From: Acidobacteriota bacterium
GTDB lineage: Bacteria; Acidobacteriota; Terriglobia; UBA7540
Direction of reading: 5' to 3'
DNA length: 36,592 nt
Assembly (NCBI GenBank): GCA_021787735.1
Contig: JAJYLL010000045.1
Coordinates: 1 to 36,592, forward strand
Within the stretch, counting starts at the first letter, position 1; every line of letters starts with the position of its first letter. A model generated the notes under the pieces. The model saw only the letters and a list, made by a program, of their open reading frames with translations, ran no database searches and was not told where the DNA came from. Shown piece by piece: positions 26,925 through 36,262 of the stretch. A program made the position numbers and the translations under genes.

Positions 26925-28796
26925 CTACTGACGGCAAAGGTGAATGTCGCTCTTGCTGCCATCCGTGAAAATTCTGCCGCAATATATCGGTCCCCACAGT
27001 CCGTGCACGTTGACGTAGCCGGCGACGTCGCTCTCCCCTGCTGACATGTTCCAAACGACGAAAACGACCGGGTAGACCGACCCACGCCGGCGCCAAACGT
27101 AGAAGTTCCACCCTCCAGAGTCCGCGACTTTGCGAACGCGGCCCGACTCGTCTTCCACTACTTGGATAGGACAATTCCCCGTCGCTCCGCAGATGTTCGG
27201 GCAGGCGCTGTTGCCCTCGTGCAGAATGTAGAGGTGTGTTCCAGGCTTTCCGGTCGCTACTTCCACGACCGAGGAACTAGCCAGCGCTTCCCGGTTGGCT
27301 TCACAAGAAGGATTGTCTCGCCTAAACTGGCGGGCCAGCCACGTCCGGATCTCGGGAGGGACTTGTGAGGCAGGCAGCGCGTCTCCCCATCCATTGAGGT
27401 CGTTAAAGCCGAACTGCGGAGGCCGAGGGGGATGGAAGGCGCTATGCTGGCCTGGGAGCTTGAAGACGATATTCTCAGTTGTTTCTACATATATGGGGTG
27501 CCTATTTCTCTCAAAGGGCTTGTAAACGTACTGCCCTGCGGCAGTCATTGCCGCGTCCGTGAGGCAAGCCCACCCGGTTGCTGGGCCACTACCATGGATG
27601 CGCCCACTCGGAGAGATGACAACAGCAACGCGCGACACCTCCTCAATTCCTGCTGCCTTTGCGAATGCCGGATATATCGGCGCAACTTTCTTGATCAGAT
27701 GAGTGTTGGCGACTTCCGGCGGAAGTTTGAAGAACTGCCGTATCGGCGGAATTTCCGGCTCTTGCCGCGCTGCCAGAGTCGGCGCGAGCCAGTGGCGGAA
27801 GACGTGAATGCCCTCGTGGCTCGTGCCAAGAATCGACCCGTAGTAGACCGGACCCCAATAGCCTCCGGCATTTACGTAGCCGTAGACGTCCAAAGCGTGG
27901 GACGTGGCGAAAGCAATGAAGATATCCGGGTAAGGTGACCCTTTGCGCTGCCACACGTAGTAATAGCAACCGGAGGTCCCAAGGCCGTGAACAGTCCCTG
28001 CATCATCTTCGGCCAGCCAGACACCACAATTTATACCGGTACCGCAGAGGACGGCTCCCAATCCAAGGCCAGGGCTAACGACGTTGTCGGTAATGAGGTA
28101 GTTTCGAGAAGTCGGAACGCCAGTCTGTATCTCAACCATCTTGGCGGGCAGTCCGTACTTCATGCTTTTGAATGCTCCCTGCTTTGCCCAGAGGGCGTAC
28201 AACGGGTCCTTTTGCATCCGTGAAAGGAGCCACTTCCGAATCTCGGGCGGTCCGTCGGCCACCGGAGTTGTGTTTTGGAATGCAACGTGGGGGCCATTGG
28301 TGAAGTCCCCGAACGTGAGTTGCGGAGGCTGAGGAGGCTGAAAGACGCTATGCTGCCCCGGCAGCTTGAATACGATGTCTTCGGTCGTTTTCACTCCTAC
28401 CGGGTGCCCGTCTTTCATAAACGGCCGGTAAGCGTACAACCTTGCGGCTGTCATCGCCGCCTTCCAGAGGCAAGCCCACCCTGACACGGGCCCGCCTATT
28501 GAGTGAACGCGTCCGTCAAGAGAGATGGCAACGCCAATGCGCACGATCCCTTGAATTCCCGCTGCCTTTGCGAATGCTGGATATTTCGGTGTAACTTTCT
28601 TGATCAGATGAGTGGCCGCGACTTGCGGCGGGAGGTTAATCCATTGCTGTGCGGGAAGACTTTTCGGCTTCTGCTGGGCTGCGAGCCACGGCGGAGCGAG
28701 AAGCGCAAGAGAAAGACCAACCGTCAGCCGGAGCGTACGCAGCTTTTTGCTCGCTGCCATTGGCATCGGGCTAGCCGGTGTGGGCTGCACGAACAA
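26925..28796 (-). CDS. Exported protein with tandem-duplicated TonB-C-like and unknown domains
   Basis: I chose the TTG at 28796 because a perfect AAGGAGG lies 8 bases upstream. ATGs at 28766 and 28760 and an open frame to 28856 are alternatives. The protein has about 623 residues. A signal peptide (TVGLSLALLAPPWLAA) is followed by two copies of the same two-part unit. Each has a TonB C-terminal-like part (ATHLIKKVTPKYPAFAKAAG against NTHLIKKVAPIYPAFAKAAG, both ending IVFKLPGQHS). Each then has an unrecognised part starting PPEIR and ending in YVWxRKGS...YGYVN/AGYVN...WGPVYYG/WGPIYCG. There is no N-terminal membrane anchor or Pro-rich TonB spacer, so it is probably not a true TonB energy transducer. 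The two copies are similar even at DNA level, suggesting a fairly recent duplication. Function unknown. Confidence 0.78.
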   Translation of the reverse strand: MFVQPTPASPMPMAASKKLRTLRLTVGLSLALLAPPWLAAQQKPKSLPAQQWINLPPQVAATHLIKKVTPKYPAFAKAAGIQGIVRIGVAISLDGRVHSIGGPVSGWACLWKAAMTAARLYAYRPFMKDGHPVGVKTTEDIVFKLPGQHSVFQPPQPPQLTFGDFTNGPHVAFQNTTPVADGPPEIRKWLLSRMQKDPLYALWAKQGAFKSMKYGLPAKMVEIQTGVPTSRNYLITDNVVSPGLGLGAVLCGTGINCGVWLAEDDAGTVHGLGTSGCYYYVWQRKGSPYPDIFIAFATSHALDVYGYVNAGGYWGPVYYGSILGTSHEGIHVFRHWLAPTLAARQEPEIPPIRQFFKLPPEVANTHLIKKVAPIYPAFAKAAGIEEVSRVAVVISPSGRIHGSGPATGWACLTDAAMTAAGQYVYKPFERNRHPIYVETTENIVFKLPGQHSAFHPPRPPQFGFNDLNGWGDALPASQVPPEIRTWLARQFRRDNPSCEANREALASSSVVEVATGKPGTHLYILHEGNSACPNICGATGNCPIQVVEDESGRVRKVADSGGWNFYVWRRRGSVYPVVFVVWNMSAGESDVAGYVNVHGLWGPIYCGRIFTDGSKSDIHLCRQ

Positions 28797-28864
28797 GAGC
28801 GGGGCCTCCTTAGGCAGAAACGGCCAGACGAAAAGCGGTGGGGCCATCAACCGCACTCTATATC

Positions 28865-28895
28865 ATTATCTCTAATCGTGTCATTCTTGTGTCGA
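28865..28895 (-). promoter_or_regulatory. Possible promoter for the duplicated TonB-C gene
   Basis: On the minus strand, TCGACA (28895-28890) and GATAAT (28870-28865) are separated by 19 bases. They lie about 70 bases before the chosen start. The -10 is good and the -35 has five of six consensus bases, but the spacer is long. Confidence 0.3.
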
Positions 28896-28955
28896 GAACG
28901 CTGCGACGATTGCCACCAAACCTGAACTTCTATGCTGGTGCACTCATGGATTTTG

Positions 28956-29471
28956 TCAATACTTCAGTACCGAATGCAGATTGTATTTCGTGAGCTTCTC
29001 TTTTCCCTTCAGGAATTCGAGTTCAATCAGGAAGCCGAGGCCTGCCACTGTCCCTCCCAGTGACTCCACAAGTTCAGCGACGGCTGCCGCCGTGCCACCG
29101 GTGGCCAGCAGGTCGTCGATGATCAGCACGCGCTGTCCCTCGCTGATGGCGTCGCGGTGAATTTCCAGCGAATCCTTGCCGTATTCCAGGCTGTACTCCA
29201 CCTTCGCCGTTTCGGCAGGAAGCTTTTTCGGCTTGCGCACGGGAACGAACCCGGCGTTCAATCGGTAGGCTACCATGGGCGCAAAGATAAAGCCACGCGC
29301 CTCAATGCCCACCACACGATCGATCACCTGGCCCACGTAATGATCGGCCAGCGAATCCACGGCCGCGCGCAGCCCCACCGGGTCCTTCAGCAGCGTTGTG
29401 ATGTCGTAAAACAGAATTCCCGGTTTGGGATAGTCTGGAACTTCACGGATCAGTGACTTCAGATTTTCCAC
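28956..29471 (-). CDS. apt: Adenine phosphoribosyltransferase
   Basis: The start is GTG at 29471, with AGGAG seven bases upstream. An ATG five codons earlier would place the site inside the gene. The 171-residue protein begins [19 protein letters not shown], the usual Apt N-terminus. It has the PRPP-binding motif [16 protein letters not shown] at about 115-130. EARGFIFAP and PVRKPKKLP are also typical. Apt makes AMP from adenine and PRPP in purine salvage. It is the last gene of a run with glpD and the acylphosphatase gene, with only 27 bases between it and the latter. Confidence 0.95.
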   Translation of the reverse strand: MENLKSLIREVPDYPKPGILFYDITTLLKDPVGLRAAVDSLADHYVGQVIDRVVGIEARGFIFAPMVAYRLNAGFVPVRKPKKLPAETAKVEYSLEYGKDSLEIHRDAISEGQRVLIIDDLLATGGTAAAVAELVESLGGTVAGLGFLIELEFLKGKEKLTKYNLHSVLKY

Positions 29472-29498
29472 GCAGTTTCTCCTCATTCGATTGATCAG

Positions 29499-29783
29499 TT
29501 ACCAGCCGCTTTCAATCACAAAACGCCTGTAGCCGGCTTGCACCTGCACCTCAAATTCCTTTACCTGTTTCACGCACGCGCTGCGCGGGCCTACCGCCAG
29601 GCGCGCCTTGAATTCCTCCAGCGCCGCCGCGTCTCCAACGGCATAAGCTTCCACGCTACCGTCGGCGCAGTTCTTAACATAGCCCGAAAGTCCCAGTTGG
29701 TTGGCATGGTTTTCAGTGAAAAATCGAAAGCCCACGCCCTGCACGCGCCCGATCACCACGTATTTTCTGGCTGTCTTCTTCAC
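29499..29783 (-). CDS. acyP: Acylphosphatase
   Basis: The 94-residue protein is close to the family's usual 90-100. It hydrolyses carboxyl-phosphate bonds in small acylphosphates. The phosphate-binding loop and catalytic Arg are in [11 protein letters not shown], and the catalytic Asn in [17 protein letters not shown]. The start is GTG at 29783. The ribosome site is weak (AAGAA), which fits translational coupling with glpD 26 bases upstream. Confidence 0.95.
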   Translation of the reverse strand: MKKTARKYVVIGRVQGVGFRFFTENHANQLGLSGYVKNCADGSVEAYAVGDAAALEEFKARLAVGPRSACVKQVKEFEVQVQAGYRRFVIESGW

Positions 29784-29809
29784 AGGATTCTTACCAATCC
29801 GAAGCTTTA

Positions 29810-31483
29810 CTATGTGACGTGCTCAAAACTGAAATGCCCCGACTTCCGAAAATCTACCAACGCAGCTTCACGCCGGGCCGCGTCCCATCCCAGTCGCTTG
29901 GCAAAGATGTCCGCCACGCGGGGCACCGCTTGGCGCAGAGCAGATGCCGCGTACCAGTTCAGGCCGGAGCGCCGCAGGAGAAAATCATCGAGCTCCAGCG
30001 CCATCTCATTTTCAATGGCAAACGCAACCTCAGCGCCCAGGCAATTCTCGCAGCCCGGGAGCGGGTCGGCAAGCTTGCGATCAGAGCGGACAGGTTCCAG
30101 CACCTGCTGCCAGCGCGTCCCGTATGTGCGCACGATGCGCTCGGCCGCCGCTCGCGGAACGTCGAAGAGCCGCACAGCGTCCGCCGCGGCATCCCTAGAG
30201 TAATCCTCAAAGTTGTTCGTGTGGCCGCCGGGCAGGGGTGTTCTGCGTGTGGGATGTTCCGCCCATTGCGCCGGAGAACTGCCGGGCAGGCTGGCCACTA
30301 CCTGGTCCACCAGTTTTTCCCCAAGCGAACGGGATGTGGTCAGTTTTCCGCCGCAGACAGTGATCAGGTGTGTAGCCCACAGGTCCGCATGGAAGCGGTA
30401 TTCGCGTGTGTTTTCTGAAGGGCTTGCGCCGGGCTGGATGGCCAGTGCACGCAGGCCCGCATAAGCGCCGATCACGTCGCTTGTCTCGAGCGGCTTGCGA
30501 AGCACGCGATTCACGGCGCGCAGCAGGTATTCAACGTCTTGGATATTCGGGCGCACCTGACCGGGGTCGGCGTCGTAGTCCGTATCGGTAGTTCCCAGCA
30601 GGCCATGGCCGTGCCAGGGCATCATCACGAAAATGCGTTTGCCGGGCAGGATGGCGGCAAACATGGCAAAATCTCCCGCAACAGGCGGGATCACAATGTG
30701 CGTTCCCTTGGTCAGGCGGACGGTTTTCGATCCGTCATATCCCGGCAGCAACGCCCGGACGTGATCCACCCACGGCCCCGTGGCGTTTATCCAGAAGCGC
30801 GATGAGATTTCATAACGCCGGCCGGTACGGCGGTCTTCAAGTTCGGCCGTGGCCACAGCGGGATTGCCGTTTGCTTTTTGCGTGGCCAGGTTGAAAGCGC
30901 GAATCTCCGCGTAGTTGGCAACAACAGCGCCGTGCGCCGCCGCGTCCACGATGTTTTCAATGGTAAGCCGTGCGTCATCCGTCAACGAGTCATGATAGAG
31001 CGCGCCCGAGCGCAGGCCGTCCGTTTGCAGCAGCGGCACGCGACGTAACAGGTCTTCTTTGCTCAGCGTCTGGTGGCGGTCGGTGGCACCGAGGTTTCCC
31101 AGCAGGTCGTAGATGCTCAGACCCAGCCGGACTTTCAGCGGGGAATACGGATCGCCGTGATAAATCGGAAAAAGAAACGGCACGGGCCAGGCGAGGTGGG
31201 GCGCAAGTTCGCGAAGCAGCCGCCGCTCGCGCCGCGCTTCGTGCACCAGTCGGAACTCGAACTGGTCAAGATACCGCAGGCCGCCGTGGATGAGCTTTGA
31301 CGAGCGGCTGGACGTGGCCGCGGCAAAGTCGTGCGCGTCCACTAGAGCGACCTTCATTCCGCGCAGCGCCGCCTCGCGCGCGGTCGAGGCTCCGTTGATG
31401 CCGCCCCCGATGATGACCAGGTCGAAAGTCGTTCCCGCAATTGCCTCCATGTTCCGCTTCATAGGCCCAGGTCCCTGCGTCAT
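29810..31483 (-). CDS. glpD: FAD-dependent glycerol-3-phosphate dehydrogenase
   Basis: The 557-residue protein oxidises glycerol 3-phosphate to dihydroxyacetone phosphate and passes electrons to the quinone pool at the inner membrane. An N-terminal FAD site [17 protein letters not shown] begins at 26, followed by [16 protein letters not shown], a strong GlpD signature. A C-terminal DAO_C-type helical domain is present (about 390-540). The ATG at 31483 is taken. An ATG at 31462, with AGGGA 9 bases upstream, is equally plausible. No glpF or glpK is nearby. It leads a minus-strand run with acylphosphatase and apt. Confidence 0.93.
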   Translation of the reverse strand: MTQGPGPMKRNMEAIAGTTFDLVIIGGGINGASTAREAALRGMKVALVDAHDFAAATSSRSSKLIHGGLRYLDQFEFRLVHEARRERRLLRELAPHLAWPVPFLFPIYHGDPYSPLKVRLGLSIYDLLGNLGATDRHQTLSKEDLLRRVPLLQTDGLRSGALYHDSLTDDARLTIENIVDAAAHGAVVANYAEIRAFNLATQKANGNPAVATAELEDRRTGRRYEISSRFWINATGPWVDHVRALLPGYDGSKTVRLTKGTHIVIPPVAGDFAMFAAILPGKRIFVMMPWHGHGLLGTTDTDYDADPGQVRPNIQDVEYLLRAVNRVLRKPLETSDVIGAYAGLRALAIQPGASPSENTREYRFHADLWATHLITVCGGKLTTSRSLGEKLVDQVVASLPGSSPAQWAEHPTRRTPLPGGHTNNFEDYSRDAAADAVRLFDVPRAAAERIVRTYGTRWQQVLEPVRSDRKLADPLPGCENCLGAEVAFAIENEMALELDDFLLRRSGLNWYAASALRQAVPRVADIFAKRLGWDAARREAALVDFRKSGHFSFEHVT

Positions 31484-31769
31484 TTCCCAAAATTAAACTC
31501 TGGAAAACTCTATCCGCTTGAGGTTGCTGCTGAACATACATCTTACCGCAGATTTCGCAGTCTCCCGGCGATTGCCGGCTGCAAATGTGCATCGCAGCGC
31601 TTGCACCGGCAACTCGCACGCAGAAGTTACACTTTCCGGCTGGATTGTTCAGCAGGCTTGAATTTTGCGGGAGCCCGAATGGGAAGCGGTCAAGACAAAC
31701 TTCAACCTCGGCCTGTTACTCATAGGTCTGTTCTCCAATGAGGCTTTTACTGGCGGACTGCCCCTGCGG

Positions 31770-32204
31770 CTATCGCCTGCCCACGATGTAGTCCGACAGG
31801 CTATCGGCGAGGGCCTTGTTTTCAAACGCAATGATCTTCAGCAAGTCCTGCATCGAAATCATGCCGCGGTACCTGCCATCCTCACCAATTACTAGCAGGT
31901 GGTAAATACCGTACTTGTCCATCAATTCGAAACATTTTTCGATCGGTTCTTGGGGAGAGACCGAAACCAGGCGTGTGCTCATAATCTCCGACGCCCGGAC
32001 CCATTCCGGACACTTGTTTTCTGCGGCAACCTTGTCGGAGATATCACTCTGTGAGACAACTCCTACTACTCTTCCCTGACCGTCGAGGACGGCCACGGCG
32101 CGAACCTGCTTCTCCCGGAGGTAACGGGCTGCTGCATAAACGGTAGTGGCCTCCGCTATCGAGAAAACTGCCCCCCGTGACTCGGTCAACGTTGAAACTG
32201 TCAT
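31770..32204 (-). CDS. Two-CBS-domain protein
   Basis: The ATG at 32204 has GGGGG 8 bases upstream and gives 144 residues. The frame is open to 32264, but that part is not conserved in type. Two CBS domains are seen, at about 10-60 (VYAAARYLREKQVRAVAVLD, GVVSQSDIS) and 73-130 (EIMSTRLVSVSPQEPIEKCF, GIYHLLVIGEDGRYRGMISMQDLL). CBS pairs bind adenine nucleotides and sense energy state. Stand-alone pairs act as regulators whose partner is not visible here. A promoter-like sequence lies upstream, so the gene is probably monocistronic. Confidence 0.92.
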   Translation of the reverse strand: MTVSTLTESRGAVFSIAEATTVYAAARYLREKQVRAVAVLDGQGRVVGVVSQSDISDKVAAENKCPEWVRASEIMSTRLVSVSPQEPIEKCFELMDKYGIYHLLVIGEDGRYRGMISMQDLLKIIAFENKALADSLSDYIVGRR

Positions 32205-32235
32205 CGTATTCACCCCCGTTTGCGATGGTGACCTA

Positions 32236-32264
32236 ATGCTAAGCCGAGGTTCAGGGCATTGCAA
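32236..32264 (-). promoter_or_regulatory. Promoter candidate for the CBS-domain gene
   Basis: On the minus strand, TTGCAA (32264-32259) and TAGCAT (32241-32236) are separated by exactly 17 bases. They lie about 30 bases before the ATG at 32204. Each hexamer matches four of six consensus bases. Confidence 0.4.
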
Positions 32265-32389
32265 GTGGTTTTCACAGCCCAGCAGCCCGGCAGGATTTTG
32301 CGGTTTTGGGCAGAGGATTCCTGCGAGGCAGGCTGGACTGAATCGAACATGCGTGCCTGCTCATGATTTCGCGGGGCGGGTGGCAGGGC

Positions 32390-32884
32390 CTATGCCAGCG
32401 GCTCAATCAGGGCCACGGCGTCGGCGCGGATGGCTTCACCCTTGCCGACGGCGTCAACGCCTTCACCGGTTTTTGCCTTGATGCTCACCTGCTCCGGGGT
32501 AATGCCCAGAGCCTCGGCCAGTTTCTCTTTCATGGTGGGAATAAAGGGAGCCAGCTTGGGCCGTTCCAGGCTTATGGTGGAATCGACGTTCAATATCCGA
32601 AAGCCGGCCGCGTCCAGCAACTCGCGGGTCCGCTGCAGGAACGTCAGGCTCGGAGCATTGTGCCATTCAGGCGAGGTGTCGGGAAAGTGCCGGCCGATGT
32701 CGCCCAGCGCGGCTGCGCCCAGCAGAGCGTCGCACAGCGCATGGGCCAGGGCGTCGCCATCGGAATGGCCCACCGGCCCCAACTCAAATGGGACATGGAC
32801 GCCGCCGAGGATCAGTTTCCGCCCTGCGGCCAACCGGTGGATGTCATTGCCATAGCCGATTCGGTGCGTGCAGTTGGTATTCAC
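32390..32884 (-). CDS. ispF: 2-C-methyl-D-erythritol 2,4-cyclodiphosphate synthase
   Basis: The 164-residue protein performs the cyclisation step of the MEP isoprenoid pathway as a trimer with a divalent metal. The ligands are in RIGYGNDIHRL (Asp14, His16) and HSDGDALAHALCDALLGA (His47). DIGRHFPDT and the C-terminal KTGEGVDAVGKGEAI are also standard. The start is GTG at 32884, just after GAGGGGAG. It follows ispD on the same strand with 63 bases between. Confidence 0.96.
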   Translation of the reverse strand: MNTNCTHRIGYGNDIHRLAAGRKLILGGVHVPFELGPVGHSDGDALAHALCDALLGAAALGDIGRHFPDTSPEWHNAPSLTFLQRTRELLDAAGFRILNVDSTISLERPKLAPFIPTMKEKLAEALGITPEQVSIKAKTGEGVDAVGKGEAIRADAVALIEPLA

Positions 32885-32947
32885 AGTCTCCCCTCAAGAT
32901 TTTCCCACCCCAATTCTTGCAGCGGTGTATTTTACGGGGGCTTGATT

Positions 32948-33664
32948 TTACAGGAGCGACTTTGCGCGGCGTTCTGCCTGCTCGTGTTCCTGCGCGAAAA
33001 ACAGGCGCGCCAGCGGCAAGTCCGAAGGCTTGGTAATCTTGATGTTCCTGTCTGAGCCCATAAGCACGGTGACTGGGCGGCCCAGGCGTTCCACCAGGCT
33101 GGCCTCGTCGGTCCCATCGTAGCCGTCCGCTTCTGCCCGTTCGCAGGCTTCCTTGAAGATGTCGAATTGAAAAGCTTGGGGCGTCTGCGCCAGCACGATG
33201 CGCTCGCGCGGAATAGTGCCTAGGATTGTCTGCCGTTCTACCTGCTTCACGGTGTCAACGCTGGGGATTCCCAGGATTGCCGCTCCAGACTTACGAGCCG
33301 CCTCAACCGACAGGCGGATCATCTCCGTGGACACGAAAGGCCGCACGGCGTCGTGGACCACAACAATTTCGGTATCTGAAAGCGCCTCGCGCAAACAAAG
33401 AGAAACGGTTTGCTGGCGGGTCGCGCCTCCGGGGATCAATCGGACCGGTTTGGTGAACTGCTCATTTTGGAGTTCAGCGTGGGCGCGCTCCATGTCCTCG
33501 GGCCTTACGCCCAGGAAGATTTCGTCAATGGAATCGGCGTCGTTAAATTTCCGCAGCGTGTGGACGACAATGGGCACGCCTTCCAGAGAAAGAAACTGCT
33601 TGGGTGTTTCGCTGCCCATGCGGACACCCGCGCCTGCAGCAGGAATGATGGCTAAGACTTTCAT
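32948..33664 (-). CDS. ispD: 2-C-methyl-D-erythritol 4-phosphate cytidylyltransferase
   Basis: The 238-residue protein transfers CMP from CTP to methylerythritol phosphate, the third step of the MEP pathway. The CTP-binding loop AIIPAAGAGVRMG and KQFLSLEGVPI are at the N-terminus. VVVHDAVRPFVS, AQTPQAFQFDIFKEA and GYDGTDEASLVERLG are conserved active-site or dimer-arm motifs. It lies between the PIN/TRAM gene and ispF, in the same order as yacL-ispD-ispF in Bacillus. Confidence 0.96.
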   Translation of the reverse strand: MKVLAIIPAAGAGVRMGSETPKQFLSLEGVPIVVHTLRKFNDADSIDEIFLGVRPEDMERAHAELQNEQFTKPVRLIPGGATRQQTVSLCLREALSDTEIVVVHDAVRPFVSTEMIRLSVEAARKSGAAILGIPSVDTVKQVERQTILGTIPRERIVLAQTPQAFQFDIFKEACERAEADGYDGTDEASLVERLGRPVTVLMGSDRNIKITKPSDLPLARLFFAQEHEQAERRAKSLL

Positions 33665-33726
33665 TGCCGATACCTGTCCTGTTCCATCCGGCCGGCCACG
33701 GCTCTTCAGGAGAGCCTGCCCCTCCT

Positions 33727-34746
33727 CTAAGACTCGACCGCTTCAGGCCGGGCTTTGCTGTTGTCGTATTTTCCAAAGATCATCTTTCCGGCAGTGGTCT
33801 GCAAGACGCTGGTCACGGAAATATCGATGGTCTTGGAAATCATCTTTTTCGCGTTATCCACAACGACCATCGTACCATCGTCAAGGTACGCAACACCCTG
33901 ATTGTACTCCTTGCCTTCCTTCAGGATGAACACCCGCATAATTTCGCCGGGAAGGACAACAGGCTTCAAGGCATTGGCCAGTTCGTTGATGTTTAATACG
34001 GGGACGTGCTGAAGCTGGGCCACTTTATTCAGGTTGAAGTCGTTAGTCATGATCTTCCCCTCGAGCTTCTTGGCCAGTTCAATCAGCTTCAGATCGACCT
34101 CTCGAATTTGGGGAAAGTCTTCCTCGACGATCTGCACCTGAACGGAAGTCATTTTCTGGACCCGTTGCATTACATCGAGACCGCGGCGGCCACGGTTACG
34201 CTTCATCGGGTCAGTGGAGTCCGCCACAAGTTGCAGTTCGCGCAGGACGAATTGCGGCAGCAGCAACGGGCCTTCGACGAATCCGGTTTCGCAGATGTCC
34301 GCGATCCTGCCATCGATGATCACGCTAGTGTCGAGGATCTTGCTGCTTTTTCTGCCCTGACGCTCGGCGGAAAATATACCGCCCATGGCAGCCAGGTTTA
34401 GCATTTCGCCCTTGGATGCGCCCACCACCAGGCCGACATAGCCCATCAGCAGGAGGAGGGTGATCTGGACATACGAAATGGATGCTTTCTCCAGCGAGGT
34501 CAAGCTCAGCAGATGGCTGATAACCAGCGCTCCGAGTATGCCCATAGAAGCGCCAACGGCTGAACCGATCAGGCGTGTAAGACTGGCCTTTCGCAGGCGC
34601 ATTTCAATGAAAATAAAAGCAGATGCCAGCCCCGCTCCTACCAGAGAAGATACCAATGAAGACCAATGGAAAGGCCGAAGGTGGTAGGCGGCGGCAACGA
34701 CGGAAACAAAAAAGATAATTCGGAGAGACGCCGTCTCAAATGACAT
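33727..34746 (-). CDS. Membrane-anchored PIN/TRAM-domain protein (YacL-like)
   Basis: The 339-residue protein has four hydrophobic segments in the first 112 residues. A PIN nuclease-type domain follows at about 136-250 (KILDTSVIIDGRIADICETGF, with acidic Asp139 and Asp145), then a TRAM domain at about 265-330 (VVLPGEIMRVFILKEGKEYNQGVAYLDDGTMVVV). This layout is that of B. subtilis YacL. PIN domains are usually metal-dependent RNases and TRAM binds RNA, so an RNA-processing role at the membrane is likely but not shown. AAGGGAG is 9 bases before the ATG. It begins the run with ispD and ispF and has its own promoter candidate. Confidence 0.94.
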   Translation of the reverse strand: MSFETASLRIIFFVSVVAAAYHLRPFHWSSLVSSLVGAGLASAFIFIEMRLRKASLTRLIGSAVGASMGILGALVISHLLSLTSLEKASISYVQITLLLLMGYVGLVVGASKGEMLNLAAMGGIFSAERQGRKSSKILDTSVIIDGRIADICETGFVEGPLLLPQFVLRELQLVADSTDPMKRNRGRRGLDVMQRVQKMTSVQVQIVEEDFPQIREVDLKLIELAKKLEGKIMTNDFNLNKVAQLQHVPVLNINELANALKPVVLPGEIMRVFILKEGKEYNQGVAYLDDGTMVVVDNAKKMISKTIDISVTSVLQTTAGKMIFGKYDNSKARPEAVES

Positions 34747-34833
34747 GAATTGCCAGCTCCCTTCTGTATAATTTCGTGACAGTTATCTCAAGCATGTCGC
34801 CTTTGGCAGGCAGGCACAGCTCGACTGGCGCTC

Positions 34834-34864
34834 AGTATAGCATTTCTGTGACCATTCGGGTCAA
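34834..34864 (-). promoter_or_regulatory. Promoter candidate for the PIN/TRAM-ispD-ispF run
   Basis: On the minus strand, TTGACC (34864-34859) and TATACT (34839-34834) are separated by 19 bases. A TG one base before the -10 (TGCTATACT) makes an extended -10 that could make up for the long spacer. Confidence 0.45.
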
Positions 34865-34945
34865 CCAAGATCGGCCCGATTTTACAACAAATTAACCGCT
34901 TTATAATCTTGTATTTCTTGATCTCTTTGACGGGGGTTCCGACGG

Positions 34946-36262
34946 CTATTTGCGGGCACGGGATTTGATTACGATGGGACTCCCTGCAAAGCCAAAAGCC
35001 TCTCGGATTCTGTTCTCTAGGTAGCGCTCGATCGAGAAGTGCAGCTTGCCTCCGCGGTTGGTGAATGCAATGAAGGTTGGCGGGGAAACAGCGGCCTGAG
35101 TCAGATAGTAAATCCGCAGAGGCCGGCCGCGGAGGCTGGGCAGCCGCCGGAGGTCGAGGCTTTTCAGGAAGACGTTCATCTGGGCCGTGGGCACGCGGAA
35201 CTTGCGGGCGGCGGCTACCTCATCGATCAGTCGCCAAAGTGTCTCGGTCCGCTGTCCCTTCAGCGCTGAGATAAAGGCGATGGGGGCGTAATCAAGAAAT
35301 TTCATGCGCCGCCGCAGTTCCTCTGTGTAATCCCGGGTGATCGTAGGCCCTTTCTGGATGGCGTCCCACTTGTTCACCACCACCACGACGGAGCGGCGGC
35401 TTTCGTGCGCATAGCCGGCAATATGGGTGTCGAGGGCGGTCACGCCTTCTTCCGCGTCCACAATAAACAGCGCGACGTCCGCTTCTTCCAGGTGTTTGCG
35501 CGCCTGGATCACGCTCAGCTTTTCGGCAAGCAGTTTTGTTTTCCCTTTGCGCCGGATGCCCGCCGTATCAATAAACACATACTTTGTGCCGTCGTGCTCG
35601 ACTTCCGCGTCCACGGCGTCGCGCGTGGTGCCGGCGATAGGCGTTACGATTGAGCGCTCCTGGCCGCAGAGGCGGTTAAGCAGCGTGGATTTGCCGACGT
35701 TGGGGTGGCCGATGATGGCGATGCGGACGGGCTCTTCCACGCCGGGGACGGCTTCCTCCGAAGCCTGCCAACCTGCCGTAATGTGGCTGAGGAGTTCATC
35801 CACCCCCAGCCCGTGTTCGGCCGAAACTGCAAACGTAGCGTCCACTCCCAGGCCGGCAAACTCCGCCGCTAGCGGCGAGTGCATGGGGAGGTCAATCTTG
35901 TTCACCGCTACGGCCAGCGGCTTGCCCGTTTTGCGCAGCAGATTGCAAAGTTCCTGGTCGAGCGGCAGCGCGCCTTCGCGGCCGTCCACCACCAATACCA
36001 GGTGCGCCGCCTGATTGATGGCCATTTGTGCGTGGCGGTAGATCTCCGACGCAATCAGGTCGCCGTCCTGCGGCACGATTCCGCCAGTATCCACCAGCCT
36101 GAAGCGCGCTCCTTGCCACTCGGCCTCCGCTTCAATGCGGTCGCGCGTCATGCCCGGCTCGTTGCCCACCAGCGCGCGGCGGCTGCCCACAATGCGGTTG
36201 AACAGCGTGGACTTGCCCACGTTGGGGCGCCCGAGAATCACGATGATCGGCAATTTTGGCAT
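34946..36262 (-). CDS. der: Ribosome-assembly GTPase Der (EngA)
   Basis: The ATG at 36262 starts MPKLPIIVILGRPNVGKST, the expected Der N-terminus, and gives 438 residues. The frame stays open to the window edge, but the extra 110 codons show no family features. The protein has two tandem GTPase domains, each with a P-loop (GRPNVGKST at 11-19, GHPNVGKST in the second). The G3 motifs are DTGG and DTAG, and the G4 motifs NKID and NKWD. A C-terminal KH-like domain follows (RLPSLRGRPLRIYYLTQ). Der acts in 50S subunit maturation. Confidence 0.95.
   Translation of the reverse strand: MPKLPIIVILGRPNVGKSTLFNRIVGSRRALVGNEPGMTRDRIEAEAEWQGARFRLVDTGGIVPQDGDLIASEIYRHAQMAINQAAHLVLVVDGREGALPLDQELCNLLRKTGKPLAVAVNKIDLPMHSPLAAEFAGLGVDATFAVSAEHGLGVDELLSHITAGWQASEEAVPGVEEPVRIAIIGHPNVGKSTLLNRLCGQERSIVTPIAGTTRDAVDAEVEHDGTKYVFIDTAGIRRKGKTKLLAEKLSVIQARKHLEEADVALFIVDAEEGVTALDTHIAGYAHESRRSVVVVVNKWDAIQKGPTITRDYTEELRRRMKFLDYAPIAFISALKGQRTETLWRLIDEVAAARKFRVPTAQMNVFLKSLDLRRLPSLRGRPLRIYYLTQAAVSPPTFIAFTNRGGKLHFSIERYLENRIREAFGFAGSPIVIKSRARK

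Noticed and set aside
33680-33720. Hairpin GGCTCT-CCTGA-AGAGCC between the PIN/TRAM gene and ispD
   Set aside because: It has only a 6-bp stem and no U-run. The genes look co-transcribed, so it was not called a terminator.
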